Shown here in pieces: positions 1-9,627 of a DNA stretch of 64,000 bases. Both the position numbers and the translations under genes were made by a program. A model generated the notes under the pieces. The model worked only from the letters and a program-made list of their open reading frames with translations. It was not told the origin of the DNA and did no database searches. The stretch covers positions 1,302,001 through 1,366,000 of the forward strand of contig NZ_JACLCP010000001.1 of assembly GCF_014243395.1 (NCBI RefSeq), given 5' to 3'. This DNA comes from Winogradskyella flava (GTDB lineage: Bacteria > Bacteroidota > Bacteroidia > Flavobacteriales > Flavobacteriaceae). How positions within the stretch are numbered: the stretch's first letter is position 1; each line of letters begins with the position of its first letter.

Positions 1-140
1 GGTCGAAACGACTTTCTGATCATAAATATTTCTACTGCTTTCATTCAATAATTTCTATTGAGAACTTAATCTTAAGGAATAAACTTAGTATTTAAACTTT
101 TAAAATTAAAATTTCTTTTAATTGATTTCACAAATTATTC

Positions 141-1403
141 TTAAAGATCGTATTGTTTTATTTTTCGGTATAACGTGCGTTCGCTAATACCTAATTCTGC
201 TGCTGCTAATTTACGTTTACCGTTATGACGTTCTAGTGATTTTTTAATAAGTTCTAATTCCTTGTCATGTAAAGATAAGGTTTCCTCTTCTTCAATTTCT
301 TCTGCAAAATGGTATTTATCTTCAACTTCTGTTGTAGTAACTTCAGTATGTTCTGGAATTGATAATACCTCTAGGTCATCAACAGTAGTCGCAGTTTCCA
401 AGTCATCTTCTTTCCCGTCACCGTAAATTTTTTGAATAAGGTGCTCATTGTCTTTTTGAACATCTGAAATGTTACCGCTTTTCATAAGTTCCATGGTCAG
501 CTTCTTCAGGTCATTAAGATCAGCTTTCATGTCAAACAACACCTTGTATAGAATTTCACGCTCGCTACTAAAATCACTCTCAGATTTGTTGCTATTGACT
601 ACAGCGGGTAAATTACTTCCTGTATTAGGTAGATAATTTTGAAGTGTTGCTGCAGTAATTGTACGATTATGTTCTAATACCGAAACTTGCTCTGCCACAT
701 TTCTTAACTGACGAATATTACCATTCCAGCGATATTTTAAAAGTAAAGCCACAGCATCGTCAGTTAATTTTACTGTAGGCATCTTATATTTTAAGGCAAA
801 GTCGCTCGCGAACTTTCTAAACAATAAATGGATATCTTCTTTGCGTTCTCGCAATGCAGGTAAACTAATCTCTATGGTGCTTAAGCGATAGTAAAGGTCT
901 TCTCGGAACTTCTCCTTTTTAATCGCTTCAAACATATTAACGTTTGTTGCTGCAACAATCCTGACATTGGTTTTCTGAACTTTGCTAGATCCTACTTTAA
1001 TAAACTCACCATTTTCCAAAACACGAAGCAAACGGACTTGAGTTGTCAATGGCAATTCGCCAACTTCATCTAAGAAAATAGTACCACCGTCAGCAACTTC
1101 AAAGTAACCAGAACGTGTTTGTGTTGCTCCTGTAAAAGCTCCTTTTTCATGACCAAATAATTCACTGTCAATGGTTCCTTCTGGTATGGCACCGCAGTTT
1201 ACAGCGATATATTTACCATGCTTTCTATGTGAAAGTTGATGAATAATTTTAGGAATACTTTCTTTGCCAACACCACTTTCACCTGTTACCAATACTGAAA
1301 TATCGGTAGGTGCCACTTGAATCGCTTTTTCTATAGCGCGATTCAATTTAGGATCGTTTCCTATAATTCCAAAGCGTTGTTTTATGGCTTGTACTGATTC
1401 CAT
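141..1403 (-). CDS. Sigma-54-dependent transcriptional activator without receiver domain
   Basis: This 420-residue protein is an AAA+ activator of the NtrC class. The Walker A motif GESGVGKE lies at residues 41-48, the sigma-54 contact loop GAFTGA at 88-93, and the Walker B stretch ending FLDEVGEL at about 110-117. A Fis-type helix-turn-helix fills the last 45 residues (AAAELGISERTLYRKI). The AAA+ domain starts almost at residue 15, so there is no N-terminal receiver, GAF or PAS sensor. About 120 acidic, low-complexity residues separate the AAA+ and Fis parts. Members without a regulatory domain are usually controlled by expression level or a partner protein. The gene starts 3 nt after miaB ends and is probably cotranscribed with it. 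Its targets cannot be inferred here. Confidence 0.93.
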   Translation of the reverse strand: MESVQAIKQRFGIIGNDPKLNRAIEKAIQVAPTDISVLVTGESGVGKESIPKIIHQLSHRKHGKYIAVNCGAIPEGTIDSELFGHEKGAFTGATQTRSGYFEVADGGTIFLDEVGELPLTTQVRLLRVLENGEFIKVGSSKVQKTNVRIVAATNVNMFEAIKKEKFREDLYYRLSTIEISLPALRERKEDIHLLFRKFASDFALKYKMPTVKLTDDAVALLLKYRWNGNIRQLRNVAEQVSVLEHNRTITAATLQNYLPNTGSNLPAVVNSNKSESDFSSEREILYKVLFDMKADLNDLKKLTMELMKSGNISDVQKDNEHLIQKIYGDGKEDDLETATTVDDLEVLSIPEHTEVTTTEVEDKYHFAEEIEEEETLSLHDKELELIKKSLERHNGKRKLAAAELGISERTLYRKIKQYDL

Positions 1404-1406
1404 GGT

Positions 1407-2852
1407 TTAATTATTTTCTGAATAGCCAACAGCTTCTCCAATAAGGGTAGCACTTGTGCAGTCCAAAATCTTTACGTTAACAAAATCACCTGGTTTATAA
1501 TGTTCCTTAGGAAATACTACAACCGTATTTTGACTATTTCTACCAGCCCATTGCAGGTCTGATCGTTTTGAAGATTTTTCAATTAAAACTTCTTCAATTT
1601 TACCGACATGCTGCTTTGTCCTATAATGACTATGTTTTCGCTGTAAATCTTGAATTTCATTAAGACGACGTTGTTTTATCTCTGCAGGAACGTCATCTTC
1701 CATTTTTCGTCCAGCCAATGTTCCAGGGCGTTCGGAGTAGGCAAACATAAATCCAAAATCGTACTTCACATATTCCATTAAACTCAAGGTGTCTTTATGG
1801 TCTTCTTCAGTTTCTGTTGGGAAGCCTGAAATCATATCTTGACTTATGGCAACATCTGGTATAATGCGACGGATACTGTCAATGAGCTCAAAGTATTCTT
1901 CTCTTGTGTGTAATCGATTCATTTCTTTTAGAATACGATCACTTCCACTTTGCACAGGTAAATGGATATAATTGCAAATATTTCTGTAAGCAGCCATAGT
2001 TTCAATAACATCCAAAGTCATATCTTGTGGATTGGATGTCGAAAATCGAAAACGCATTTTTGGTTGTGCTTTGGCACAAAGTTCAAGAAGTTTCGCAAAG
2101 TTTACTGCAGTAGCTTTTTGCAATTCTGATGCCTTATCGAAATCTTTTTTGAGTCCGCCGCCATACCATAGGTAACTGTCTACATTTTGACCAAGAAGTG
2201 TTATTTCTTTATAGCCTTTTGCCCATAAATCGTTAACTTCTTCAATAATACTTTGTGGATCTCTACTGCGTTCTCTACCACGTGTAAAAGGAACAACACA
2301 AAAGGTGCACATATTATCACAACCACGAGTAATAGAAACAAAGGCACTTATGCCATTACTGTTTAATCTTACAGGTGATATATCTCCATAAGTTTCTTCT
2401 TTCGATAGTATAACATTGATAGCATCCCTTCCTTCTTCAACTTCCGATAATAGATTGGGTAAGTCTTTATAAGCATCCGGACCTACAACTAAGTCTACTA
2501 TTTTTTCCTCTTCTAAAAACTTGGTTTTTAAACGCTCTGCCATACAGCCTAAAACACCAACTTTCATATTTGGATTTTTGACTTTGACCTTATCGTAATA
2601 TTTTAAACGTTTTCTAACAGTCTGTTCTGCTTTGTCTCTAATAGAACAGGTGTTGACTAAAACGAGATCAGCATCTTCAAGTTTTTGAGTGGTGTTGTAA
2701 CCTTGCTCGGATAGAATAGAAGCAACAATTTCACTGTCACTAAAATTCATTTGGCAACCATAACTCTCTATAAAGAGTTTCTTTTGGTTACCTTTTTTTT
2801 GATCTAATATTAAGGATGCTCCTTGTTTATCTTCGTCTATAATTTTTTCCAT
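1407..2852 (-). CDS. miaB: tRNA-2-methylthio-N6-dimethylallyladenosine synthase MiaB
   Basis: MiaB is a radical-SAM methylthiotransferase that converts i6A37 to ms2i6A37 in tRNAs reading UNN codons. The 481-residue protein has the UPF0004 domain with three cluster cysteines (C33, C69, C103). The radical-SAM CxxxCxxC motif follows at C178, C182 and C185, in the characteristic context [13 protein letters not shown], and a C-terminal TRAM domain completes it. An N-terminal extension of about 25 residues precedes the catalytic part. A well-formed flavobacterial promoter lies about 60 nt upstream. The following sigma-54 activator is 3 nt away, so the two form an operon. Confidence 0.97.
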   Translation of the reverse strand: MEKIIDEDKQGASLILDQKKGNQKKLFIESYGCQMNFSDSEIVASILSEQGYNTTQKLEDADLVLVNTCSIRDKAEQTVRKRLKYYDKVKVKNPNMKVGVLGCMAERLKTKFLEEEKIVDLVVGPDAYKDLPNLLSEVEEGRDAINVILSKEETYGDISPVRLNSNGISAFVSITRGCDNMCTFCVVPFTRGRERSRDPQSIIEEVNDLWAKGYKEITLLGQNVDSYLWYGGGLKKDFDKASELQKATAVNFAKLLELCAKAQPKMRFRFSTSNPQDMTLDVIETMAAYRNICNYIHLPVQSGSDRILKEMNRLHTREEYFELIDSIRRIIPDVAISQDMISGFPTETEEDHKDTLSLMEYVKYDFGFMFAYSERPGTLAGRKMEDDVPAEIKQRRLNEIQDLQRKHSHYRTKQHVGKIEEVLIEKSSKRSDLQWAGRNSQNTVVVFPKEHYKPGDFVNVKILDCTSATLIGEAVGYSENN

Positions 2853-2911
2853 CTTAGGTGTTCCGTTAAAACGGACTAAATTTTAATATTATTTGGGCTT
2901 CAATAAGCATG

Positions 2912-2943
2912 CAAAGATAGGATTATTTTAGATATAGTGACAA
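2912..2943 (-). promoter_or_regulatory. Bacteroidota-type promoter for miaB operon
   Basis: Read on the minus strand, TTTG is followed by 21 nt and then TATCTTTG, a full match to the Bacteroidota -33 TTG and -7 TAnnTTTG boxes. It lies about 60 nt upstream of the miaB start. Confidence 0.65.
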
Positions 2944-3054
2944 AGTGGCAGTTGCAAATCGACTGGATGTCTTTAGAAAAATGACATGTTTAAAATTTTT
3001 ACAAAGTTAGCGCAACCTTTTATTAGTTTTATCATCTATATAATAAAGGAAGAA

Positions 3055-3498
3055 ATGAAATTCAGTAAAACTTTTATCTTATTGTGGTCTTGTGCTTTAT
3101 TGTTGAATATGCAATGTGATGACGATGATGGGAATGCGCCAAGCGCTTTATGCGATACCAGTGTTATCTTAGATGGTTCTGCTTTTCAAAATGCTGAATC
3201 TGCATTTTACAATTTGATAAGTGCAGAAGTCAATGGCGATTGTTTGAATATAAGTATCTCGGCTAGTGGCTGCAGTGGTGAAACATGGGTTTTGGAATTG
3301 ATCGATTCTGAGGGCGTCATGGAATCATTGCCTCCTCAACGTAACTTGAAATTGATATTAACTAATAGCGAGGCCTGTTTAGCCGTTTTTACTAAAACCC
3401 AATCTTTTGATTTAACGCAATTAAGAGTTGAAGAAGATGGAAATGAAGTTATACTACATATCGAGGGTTTTCCTGAATCAATAACGTACTCCTATTAA
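3055..3498 (+). CDS. Small secreted lipoprotein of unknown function
   Basis: This 147-residue protein has an N-terminal Lys followed by a hydrophobic stretch ending at a cysteine (LLNMQC), a Bacteroidota-type lipoprotein signal. Four aspartates follow the cysteine, which resembles the acidic lipoprotein export signal that sends Bacteroidota lipoproteins to the cell surface. The start at 3055 is chosen over an in-frame ATG at 2986 because it gives a normal signal peptide and has a purine-rich AAAGGAAG just upstream. The mature part is acidic, has four more cysteines, and shows no family I recognise. It is divergent from miaB and followed by a strong terminator, so it is a single-gene unit. Confidence 0.8.
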   Translation: MKFSKTFILLWSCALLLNMQCDDDDGNAPSALCDTSVILDGSAFQNAESAFYNLISAEVNGDCLNISISASGCSGETWVLELIDSEGVMESLPPQRNLKLILTNSEACLAVFTKTQSFDLTQLRVEEDGNEVILHIEGFPESITYSY

Positions 3499-3522
3499 TA
3501 TAAGAACATTGACTAACATTAT

Positions 3523-3553
3523 AAAAGCCTTGCCTCTCACAAGGCTTTTCTCA
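3523..3553 (+). terminator. Rho-independent terminator
   Basis: A perfect 10-bp stem (AAAAGCCTTG / CAAGGCTTTT) with a 7-nt loop at 3533-3539 is followed by a T-rich tail. It lies 25 nt after the lipoprotein stop. Confidence 0.85.
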
Positions 3554-3609
3554 TTTAATTTGTAGTCTAAAAGACGATAAAATGTATGGTATTTAAGACC
3601 AAATTAGGA

Positions 3610-3636
3610 TTGTAACTTAATTTTCATATACATTTG
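3610..3636 (+). promoter_or_regulatory. Bacteroidota-type promoter for topA
   Basis: TTG at 3610 and a perfect TACATTTG (TAnnTTTG) at 3629-3636 are separated by 16 nt. The -7 box ends 20 nt before the topA start. Confidence 0.6.
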
Positions 3637-3656
3637 TAACCTCAAAAAAATAAAGA

Positions 3657-6167
3657 ATGCCGAAGAACCTAGTCATAGTTGAGTCACCTGCAAAGGCAAA
3701 AACCATAGAGAAATTTTTAGGAAAAGATTATAAGGTAGAGTCTAGTTTCGGACATATTGCCGATTTGCCATCTAAAGAATTGGGAGTTGATGTTGAAGGC
3801 GATTTTGAGCCTAAATATAAAGTCTCAAGTGACAAGAAAGATGTCGTAAAAAAATTGAAAGCACTGGCTAAGAAAGCGGAGATGGTTTGGTTAGCAAGTG
3901 ATGAAGATAGAGAAGGAGAGGCTATTGCCTGGCATTTGGCAGAAGCGCTAGGTCTTGATAAAGAAAAGACAAAGCGGATTGTATTCCATGAGATTACAAA
4001 AACTGCAATTAATAAAGCAATTGATAATCCACGCAGTATCGACTATAATTTGGTTGATGCCCAGCAAGCTAGAAGAGTACTCGATAGGATAGTAGGTTAT
4101 GAATTATCTCCAGTATTGTGGAGAAAAGTTAAAGGAGGTTTGTCTGCTGGTAGAGTACAATCGGTGTCAGTTAGACTAATTGTTGAGCGCGAGCGAGAAA
4201 TTCAAGATTTTAAGCCATTGGCTACTTATAGAGTTGATGCAGAATTCACTACCGAAGATGGGAGTACCTTTAAAGCTAAATTGCCTAAGAATTTTAATTC
4301 TAAGGAAGATGCTTTAAAGTTTTTAAATGCAAACCTTAATGCGTCTTATCAAGTTTCTGATTTGCAAAAAAAGCCGGCAAAGAAGTCACCTGCAGCACCT
4401 TTTACCACATCGACATTACAACAAGAGGCGTCCCGTAAATTGGGTTTTTCTGTAAGTCGTACTATGAGTAATGCCCAGCGTCTTTATGAAGCTGGTCTTA
4501 TTACATATATGAGAACGGATAGTGTTAATCTTTCTGAAGAGGCTAAAAAAGGAGCCGAAAAGGAAATTATTTCAGCATACGGTTCTCAATATAGTAAGCC
4601 ACAGAATTACAAAGGAAAATCGAAAGGCGCCCAAGAAGCACATGAGGCAATTCGTCCAACAGATTTTGCAAATCATACGGTTAACGCAGAGCGCGATCAA
4701 GCGAGATTATATGATCTTATTTGGAAACGTGCCATAGCATCTCAAATGAGCGATGCTCAATTAGAGCGTACCAACCTGAAAATTAGAGTAAATGCTTCTA
4801 ATAATAAGATAGAGGAACAATTTACATCTAACGGGGAAATCATAACTTTTGATGGTTTTCTAAAAGTATATCTTGAAGGTACAGATGATGAAGATGTAGA
4901 GCAAGAAGGTATTTTGCCAGATTTAAAAATTGGAGAATCACTCTATAATAAGTATATAACAGCAACAGAAAGATTCACGAGACCACCTGCAAGATATACT
5001 GAAGCTGCATTGGTAAAACAATTGGAGGAATTGGGTATTGGTCGTCCTTCAACTTATGCACCTACGATTTCTACAATTCAAAATAGAAATTATATAGAAA
5101 AAGGGACAAACGAAGGTGAAGTGCGAAAATATCAGCAATTGGTTTTCGAAAGTCAAGATATTAGAGAGAAGCAACTCACGGAAAAAGTAGGTTCTAATAA
5201 AGGGAAATTGGTCCCAACGGATGTGGGATTTATTGTGACGGATTTTTTAGTCAATCATTTTGAAAGCATATTAGACTATAATTTTACGGCTAAGGTAGAA
5301 GAGAGCTTTGACGATATTGCGGAAGGCAAAGAAGATTGGAAAGAAATGATGAAAGATTTCTACAAAGGTTTTCATCCTCAGGTTGAAGACGTGCAAGAAA
5401 ATGCTGAACGTGAATCAGGTGAGCGTATTTTAGGTACTGATCCCAAAAGTGGACGCCAAGTCAGTGTGCGTTTAGGTAAGTTTGGGCCTATGGTGCAAGT
5501 AGGAACAATGGATGATGAGGAAAAACCCAAATTTGCTAGTTTGTCACCAGATCAACAATTAAACTCCATTACATTTGAGGAGGCGATGGACCTGTTTAAG
5601 CTTCCTAAAGCTTTAGGTCATTATAAAGATGACGAAGTCGAAGTTAACAACGGACGTTTTGGTCCTTATGTGCGTTTTGGTAAAAAGTTTGTATCCTTAC
5701 CTAAGGGTGTAGATCCACTTAGTGTAGAATTAGATGAAGCTATCCTATATATTAAGGAGAAAGAAAAAGCAGATGCTCCTATATATATGTTTCAAGGATT
5801 AGAAGTCACCAAAGGCAAAGGACGTTTTGGACCATTTATTAAATGGAATAACATGTTCATTAATGTAAATAAAAAATATGATTGGGATAATCTATCTGAA
5901 GAAGACATTGTAACTTTGATAGAGGATAAAATCCAGAAAGAAAAAGATAAACTTATTCACGTTTGGGAAGACGAAGGTATAAGAGTTGAGAAAGCAAGAT
6001 GGGGAAGACACAATGTTATAAAAGGAAAGCAAAAAGTAGAACTTGCTAAGACAGTAGACGTTGCCGATATGACTCTTGAAGAAGCCAAAGCGATTCTAGA
6101 GAAAAATGCCCCAAAAAAGAAAACAAGAAAAACTACAAAAAAGAAAGCTACAGCAAAAAAGAAGTAA
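3657..6167 (+). CDS. topA: DNA topoisomerase I (type IA)
   Basis: This enzyme relaxes negative supercoils by transient cleavage of one strand. The 836-residue protein begins with the Toprim domain (VIVESPAKAKTIEKFLG; DEDREGEAIAWH). The catalytic domain has the conserved ITYMRTDS motif, with active-site Tyr284. Its C-terminus carries repeated GRFGPxV modules (around residues 605, 665 and 720) without zinc-finger cysteines. A lysine-rich tail (KKKTRKTTKKKATAKKK) follows, as often seen in bacterial TopA proteins, where it helps DNA binding. The arginase-fold gene starts 6 nt after its stop, so the two are probably cotranscribed. Confidence 0.97.
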   Translation: MPKNLVIVESPAKAKTIEKFLGKDYKVESSFGHIADLPSKELGVDVEGDFEPKYKVSSDKKDVVKKLKALAKKAEMVWLASDEDREGEAIAWHLAEALGLDKEKTKRIVFHEITKTAINKAIDNPRSIDYNLVDAQQARRVLDRIVGYELSPVLWRKVKGGLSAGRVQSVSVRLIVEREREIQDFKPLATYRVDAEFTTEDGSTFKAKLPKNFNSKEDALKFLNANLNASYQVSDLQKKPAKKSPAAPFTTSTLQQEASRKLGFSVSRTMSNAQRLYEAGLITYMRTDSVNLSEEAKKGAEKEIISAYGSQYSKPQNYKGKSKGAQEAHEAIRPTDFANHTVNAERDQARLYDLIWKRAIASQMSDAQLERTNLKIRVNASNNKIEEQFTSNGEIITFDGFLKVYLEGTDDEDVEQEGILPDLKIGESLYNKYITATERFTRPPARYTEAALVKQLEELGIGRPSTYAPTISTIQNRNYIEKGTNEGEVRKYQQLVFESQDIREKQLTEKVGSNKGKLVPTDVGFIVTDFLVNHFESILDYNFTAKVEESFDDIAEGKEDWKEMMKDFYKGFHPQVEDVQENAERESGERILGTDPKSGRQVSVRLGKFGPMVQVGTMDDEEKPKFASLSPDQQLNSITFEEAMDLFKLPKALGHYKDDEVEVNNGRFGPYVRFGKKFVSLPKGVDPLSVELDEAILYIKEKEKADAPIYMFQGLEVTKGKGRFGPFIKWNNMFINVNKKYDWDNLSEEDIVTLIEDKIQKEKDKLIHVWEDEGIRVEKARWGRHNVIKGKQKVELAKTVDVADMTLEEAKAILEKNAPKKKTRKTTKKKATAKKK

Positions 6168-6173
6168 TACACT

Positions 6174-7340
6174 ATGAATTTTAATTTTCTAACGCCTGTT
6201 TCAGATGCGGTATTAGCTCATTCAGAACTACTAGCGCAGCAAGCGCTCGGAAAAAAAATCAAAATTCATTCACGTCAAAATGGAATTCCCGATTTAGATG
6301 ATGTACAATTAGCGATAATTGGAGTCCAGGAAAACAGAAACGATGTGAACTATATGGGCGCAAACATCAGTTTCGATTCCATAAGAAAAACACTTTACAC
6401 TTTATTTCCGGGAAACTGGCACACGAGCATTGCAGATTTAGGTGATATTGAGCCAGGAGAATCAGTAGAGGATACCTATTTTGCCATAAGAACAGCTATC
6501 GCAGTTTTAGTAGAAAAAGATATTATACCTATTATATTGGGTGGCAGTCAAGATTTAACATATGCCAACTATCGCGCTTACGATGGTATAAAGCCTATGA
6601 TTAATATAGTAAACGTAGATACTAATTTTGATTTGGGGGATGCCAATCTTCCAATAAAGAATAATAGCTATGTTGGTAAAGTCATAGTTGAAGAGCCATA
6701 TAACCTTTTTAATTATTCAACAATAGGTTACCAGACTTATTTTAACTCGCAAGAGGAAATAGATCTTATGGAGAAGTTATATTTTGAAGCATATCGTCTG
6801 GGTGAGATATCTGGTGATATAAACAAAGTAGAGCCTCTGTTGCGAGATGCTCATATTGTATCCGTGGATTTAAAATCGGTAAGAGCTGCAGAAGTTAGCG
6901 ACAATCAGAAATATTCACCTAATGGTTTTTCCGGAAAAGAGATTTGTGCCATATCTAGATATGCAGGTATAAGTAATAAGGTATCATCATATGGTATTTA
7001 CGAGTATCATAACTCTAAAAACGACAGTGCCTCTTCAATGCTTATTGCTCAGATGATATGGTATTTTATAGAAGGTGTCAATTGCCGAGTTAAGGATGAC
7101 GATTTTACCAACGAAAACTTTTACCAGAAGTACAATGTATTGGTAGAGGATGATGAACTTATCTTTTATAAAAGTTTGAAAACAGGACGCTGGTGGATTG
7201 AGATTCCATTTTTGCCAGATGTTAATAATAAATTAAAGAAGCATACGTTATTACCATGCATGCATGCGGATTATGTGCTTGCAACACAGGGTGAAATACC
7301 AGAAAGATGGTATAAAGCCTATAGGAAGAACAGCTTCTAA
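6174..7340 (+). CDS. Ureohydrolase (arginase/formimidoylglutamase)-fold protein with degenerate metal site
   Basis: This 388-residue protein is collinear with the arginase/agmatinase/formimidoylglutamase family and is usually annotated as formimidoylglutamase in flavobacteria. The family's dinuclear Mn ligands lie in GGxH, DAHxD and SxDxD motifs. Here these read GGSQD (123-127), DTNFD (149-153) and SVDLK (230-234). Three of six ligands are therefore replaced (His to Gln126, His to Asn151, Asp to Lys234). I infer that it does not form a normal binuclear metal site and may be non-catalytic or have another role. It follows topA by 6 nt and precedes gldK by 160 nt, with a likely separate promoter for gldK. 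Confidence 0.85.
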   Translation: MNFNFLTPVSDAVLAHSELLAQQALGKKIKIHSRQNGIPDLDDVQLAIIGVQENRNDVNYMGANISFDSIRKTLYTLFPGNWHTSIADLGDIEPGESVEDTYFAIRTAIAVLVEKDIIPIILGGSQDLTYANYRAYDGIKPMINIVNVDTNFDLGDANLPIKNNSYVGKVIVEEPYNLFNYSTIGYQTYFNSQEEIDLMEKLYFEAYRLGEISGDINKVEPLLRDAHIVSVDLKSVRAAEVSDNQKYSPNGFSGKEICAISRYAGISNKVSSYGIYEYHNSKNDSASSMLIAQMIWYFIEGVNCRVKDDDFTNENFYQKYNVLVEDDELIFYKSLKTGRWWIEIPFLPDVNNKLKKHTLLPCMHADYVLATQGEIPERWYKAYRKNSF

Positions 7341-7426
7341 ATTGAGCATTTAATCGATAGATTAGCTTAATTTTACCGATGAAATGCATCTTTTTAGGAC
7401 GAAATGCAAAAAAATTGCAAAAAAAG

Positions 7427-7457
7427 TTGGTTATTAAAAAATATATAAATATGTTTA
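7427..7457 (+). promoter_or_regulatory. Candidate promoter for gldKLMN
   Basis: TTG at 7427 and TATGTTTA at 7450-7457 (one mismatch to TAnnTTTG) are 20 nt apart. The -7 box ends 43 nt before the gldK start. Confidence 0.45.
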
Positions 7458-7500
7458 CGACCTCAAAAATAAAATGAAACTAATTTAACCTCGAGTTACT

Positions 7501-8853
7501 ATGAATATTAAGAAGTTTATTTTACTAACAACCGTGTTGGTTTTGGTCGCCAGTTGTAATTCTGGAGACCGAGGACAACTTGTAGGAGTTAAAGGTAAAT
7601 CATGGCACCCCGAAAAACCTTATGGTATGGCATTGGTTCCTGGCGGAGCCTTTATAATGGGAAAATCAGATGATGATATGGCCGGTGTACAAGATGCTCC
7701 TACCAAAACAGCTACAGTTCGTGCATTTTACATGGACGAAACAGAAATCACCAATAGCGAGTATCGTCAATTCGTATATTGGGTTAGAGACTCCATCTTA
7801 AGACTTAAGTTGGCAGAAATGGCAGATCTGGAAGGAAAGACACCTGGAAATGGTGACATCGGAGAATTTGCCTATTTAGACTCAGACCCAGATGCCCTAA
7901 ATGCCTACGAAAGTTACATGCTCAATACATATGGTAATGAGCAAAGAAAAATCAATCGCGATGCAGATTTGTATTTCGATACAGATGATTATCCGGATGA
8001 ATTATATGCCGAAGTTATGGACGGCATGTATTTACCATTAGAGGAATCTTATAATGGACAACGCACTTGGGACGTAAAGCAATTTAAGTTTCAATATACC
8101 TATATGGATATTGCTAAAGCAGCAAGAGATAGAAACTTAAAACGTTCTGAAGTTGTACAACAAGAAGAAGTAGAAGTATATCCAGATACTACAGCATGGA
8201 TTAGGGATTTTGCATATTCCTACAATGAGCCAATGCACAATGATTATTTTTGGCATGATGCCTATGGTGGTTATCCAGTTGTAGGTGTATCTTGGAAACA
8301 AGCAAGAGCGTTTTGTCAATGGAGAACATTATACCATAATGGTTACCAAAGAAGTAAAGGAAGACAGCCTGTGAATTCTTACAGATTACCTTCTGAAGCA
8401 GAATGGGAGTATGCAGCTCGTGGCGGTCTTCAAGGTGCTTCATACCCTTGGGGTGGACCTTACACCAAAAATGATAGAGGATGCTTTATGGCAAACTTCA
8501 AACCAATGCGTGGAGATTATGCTGCAGATCAAGCTTTATATACTGTAGAGGCAGACGCTTATGATCCAAATGACTTTAACTTATATAACATGGCTGGTAA
8601 CGTATCAGAATGGGTAAACGGTTCTTACGATCCTGCATCCTATGAGTTTTCTTCTACGATCAATCCAAACGTAAATGATCCTAATAATGCACGTAAAGTA
8701 GTAAGAGGTGGATCTTGGAAAGATGTAGCTTACTTCTTGCAAGTGAGTTCTAGAGACTACGAATATGCAGATTCAGCTAGAAGTTATATCGGATTTAGAA
8801 CAGTTCAGGACTATATGGGAACTGAAGTGACTAAAAACGCAGCAACAAATTAA
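7501..8853 (+). CDS. gldK: Gliding motility/T9SS lipoprotein GldK
   Basis: GldK is an outer-membrane-associated lipoprotein that, with GldN, forms the periplasmic ring of the type IX secretion system. The 450-residue protein has a lipoprotein signal (LVLVASC). It then has an FGE-sulfatase (SUMF1) fold: MALVPGGAFIMG near residue 45, YRLPSEAEWEYAARGG near 298, NMAGNVSEWV near 363 and VRGGSW near 400. A long insertion at about residues 90-250 is typical of GldK. It heads the gldKLMN operon, whose order is conserved in flavobacteria. Confidence 0.96.
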   Translation: MNIKKFILLTTVLVLVASCNSGDRGQLVGVKGKSWHPEKPYGMALVPGGAFIMGKSDDDMAGVQDAPTKTATVRAFYMDETEITNSEYRQFVYWVRDSILRLKLAEMADLEGKTPGNGDIGEFAYLDSDPDALNAYESYMLNTYGNEQRKINRDADLYFDTDDYPDELYAEVMDGMYLPLEESYNGQRTWDVKQFKFQYTYMDIAKAARDRNLKRSEVVQQEEVEVYPDTTAWIRDFAYSYNEPMHNDYFWHDAYGGYPVVGVSWKQARAFCQWRTLYHNGYQRSKGRQPVNSYRLPSEAEWEYAARGGLQGASYPWGGPYTKNDRGCFMANFKPMRGDYAADQALYTVEADAYDPNDFNLYNMAGNVSEWVNGSYDPASYEFSSTINPNVNDPNNARKVVRGGSWKDVAYFLQVSSRDYEYADSARSYIGFRTVQDYMGTEVTKNAATN

Positions 8854-8938
8854 ATTAAAGAATAAATAACCAAATTGAATTAAAAATAACCTACTTAAGT
8901 TATACATCCATTAACTTAAACTTAAACTTAAACAAATT

Positions 8939-9574
8939 ATGGCACAGAAAGGTAAATTAACAATAACAAACATGATCTACGGATTAGGAGCAGCAATCGT
9001 AATCGTAGGTGCATTATTTAAAATTCAGCACTGGCCTTATGGTTCAGAGATCTTGACACTAGGTATGATTGTAGAGGCATTAGTATTTACATACTCTGCA
9101 TTCGAGAGACAGGCTGCTGACTTAGATTGGTCCTTAGTATATCCTGAATTAGCAGGTGGTCAGTCTGTAGGTGGAAAAAAGAAAAAAGAAGAGCCTAAAG
9201 ATGCAGAAGGTTTATTATCTAAGAAATTAGACAACTTATTAAAAGAAGCTAAAATAGATGGTGAACTTATGGCAAGTCTTGGAAGTAGTATCAAAAATTT
9301 TGAAGGTGCTGCTAAGAGCATTAGCCCAACAGTAGATTCTATGTCAGCTCAAAAGAAATATAGCGAAGAGTTATCTTTAGCTGCAGCACAAATGGAGTCT
9401 TTAAATAGCCTTTATAAAGTACAGATGGAAAGTGCGAATCGTCAAGCTGCAATCAATGAAGAATCAGTGGAGAATGCGACTAAGTTAAAAGAGCAAATGC
9501 AATCATTAGCATCGAACCTATCATCGTTGAATGGTGTATATGGTGGTATGTTATCTGCTATGAACAAAAACTAA
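8939..9574 (+). CDS. gldL: T9SS/gliding inner-membrane motor protein GldL
   Basis: GldL pairs with GldM to form the proton-driven motor that powers type IX secretion and gliding. The 211-residue protein has two transmembrane helices at about residues 10-28 and 36-55. Lys28 and Glu46 lie in the membrane segments; Glu46 corresponds by position to the glutamate proposed for proton coupling in GldL. A Lys-rich linker (KKKKEEPK) and a cytoplasmic helical, coiled-coil-like C-terminal part follow. The leader contains a short tandem TTAAAC repeat just before the start. It lies 85 nt after gldK. Confidence 0.95.
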   Translation: MAQKGKLTITNMIYGLGAAIVIVGALFKIQHWPYGSEILTLGMIVEALVFTYSAFERQAADLDWSLVYPELAGGQSVGGKKKKEEPKDAEGLLSKKLDNLLKEAKIDGELMASLGSSIKNFEGAAKSISPTVDSMSAQKKYSEELSLAAAQMESLNSLYKVQMESANRQAAINEESVENATKLKEQMQSLASNLSSLNGVYGGMLSAMNKN

Positions 9575-9627
9575 TTAGTTTTTTAGAATAAACAATTTAA
9601 TTAATTAACATTTAAAAACTAATTACA

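Noticed and set aside
1..44. Possible start of a minus-strand gene (ATG at 44, then K-A-V-E-I-F...)
   Set aside because: Only 14 codons lie in the window. In flavobacteria an LptE-type gene often follows miaB and this activator, but nothing in these codons identifies it.
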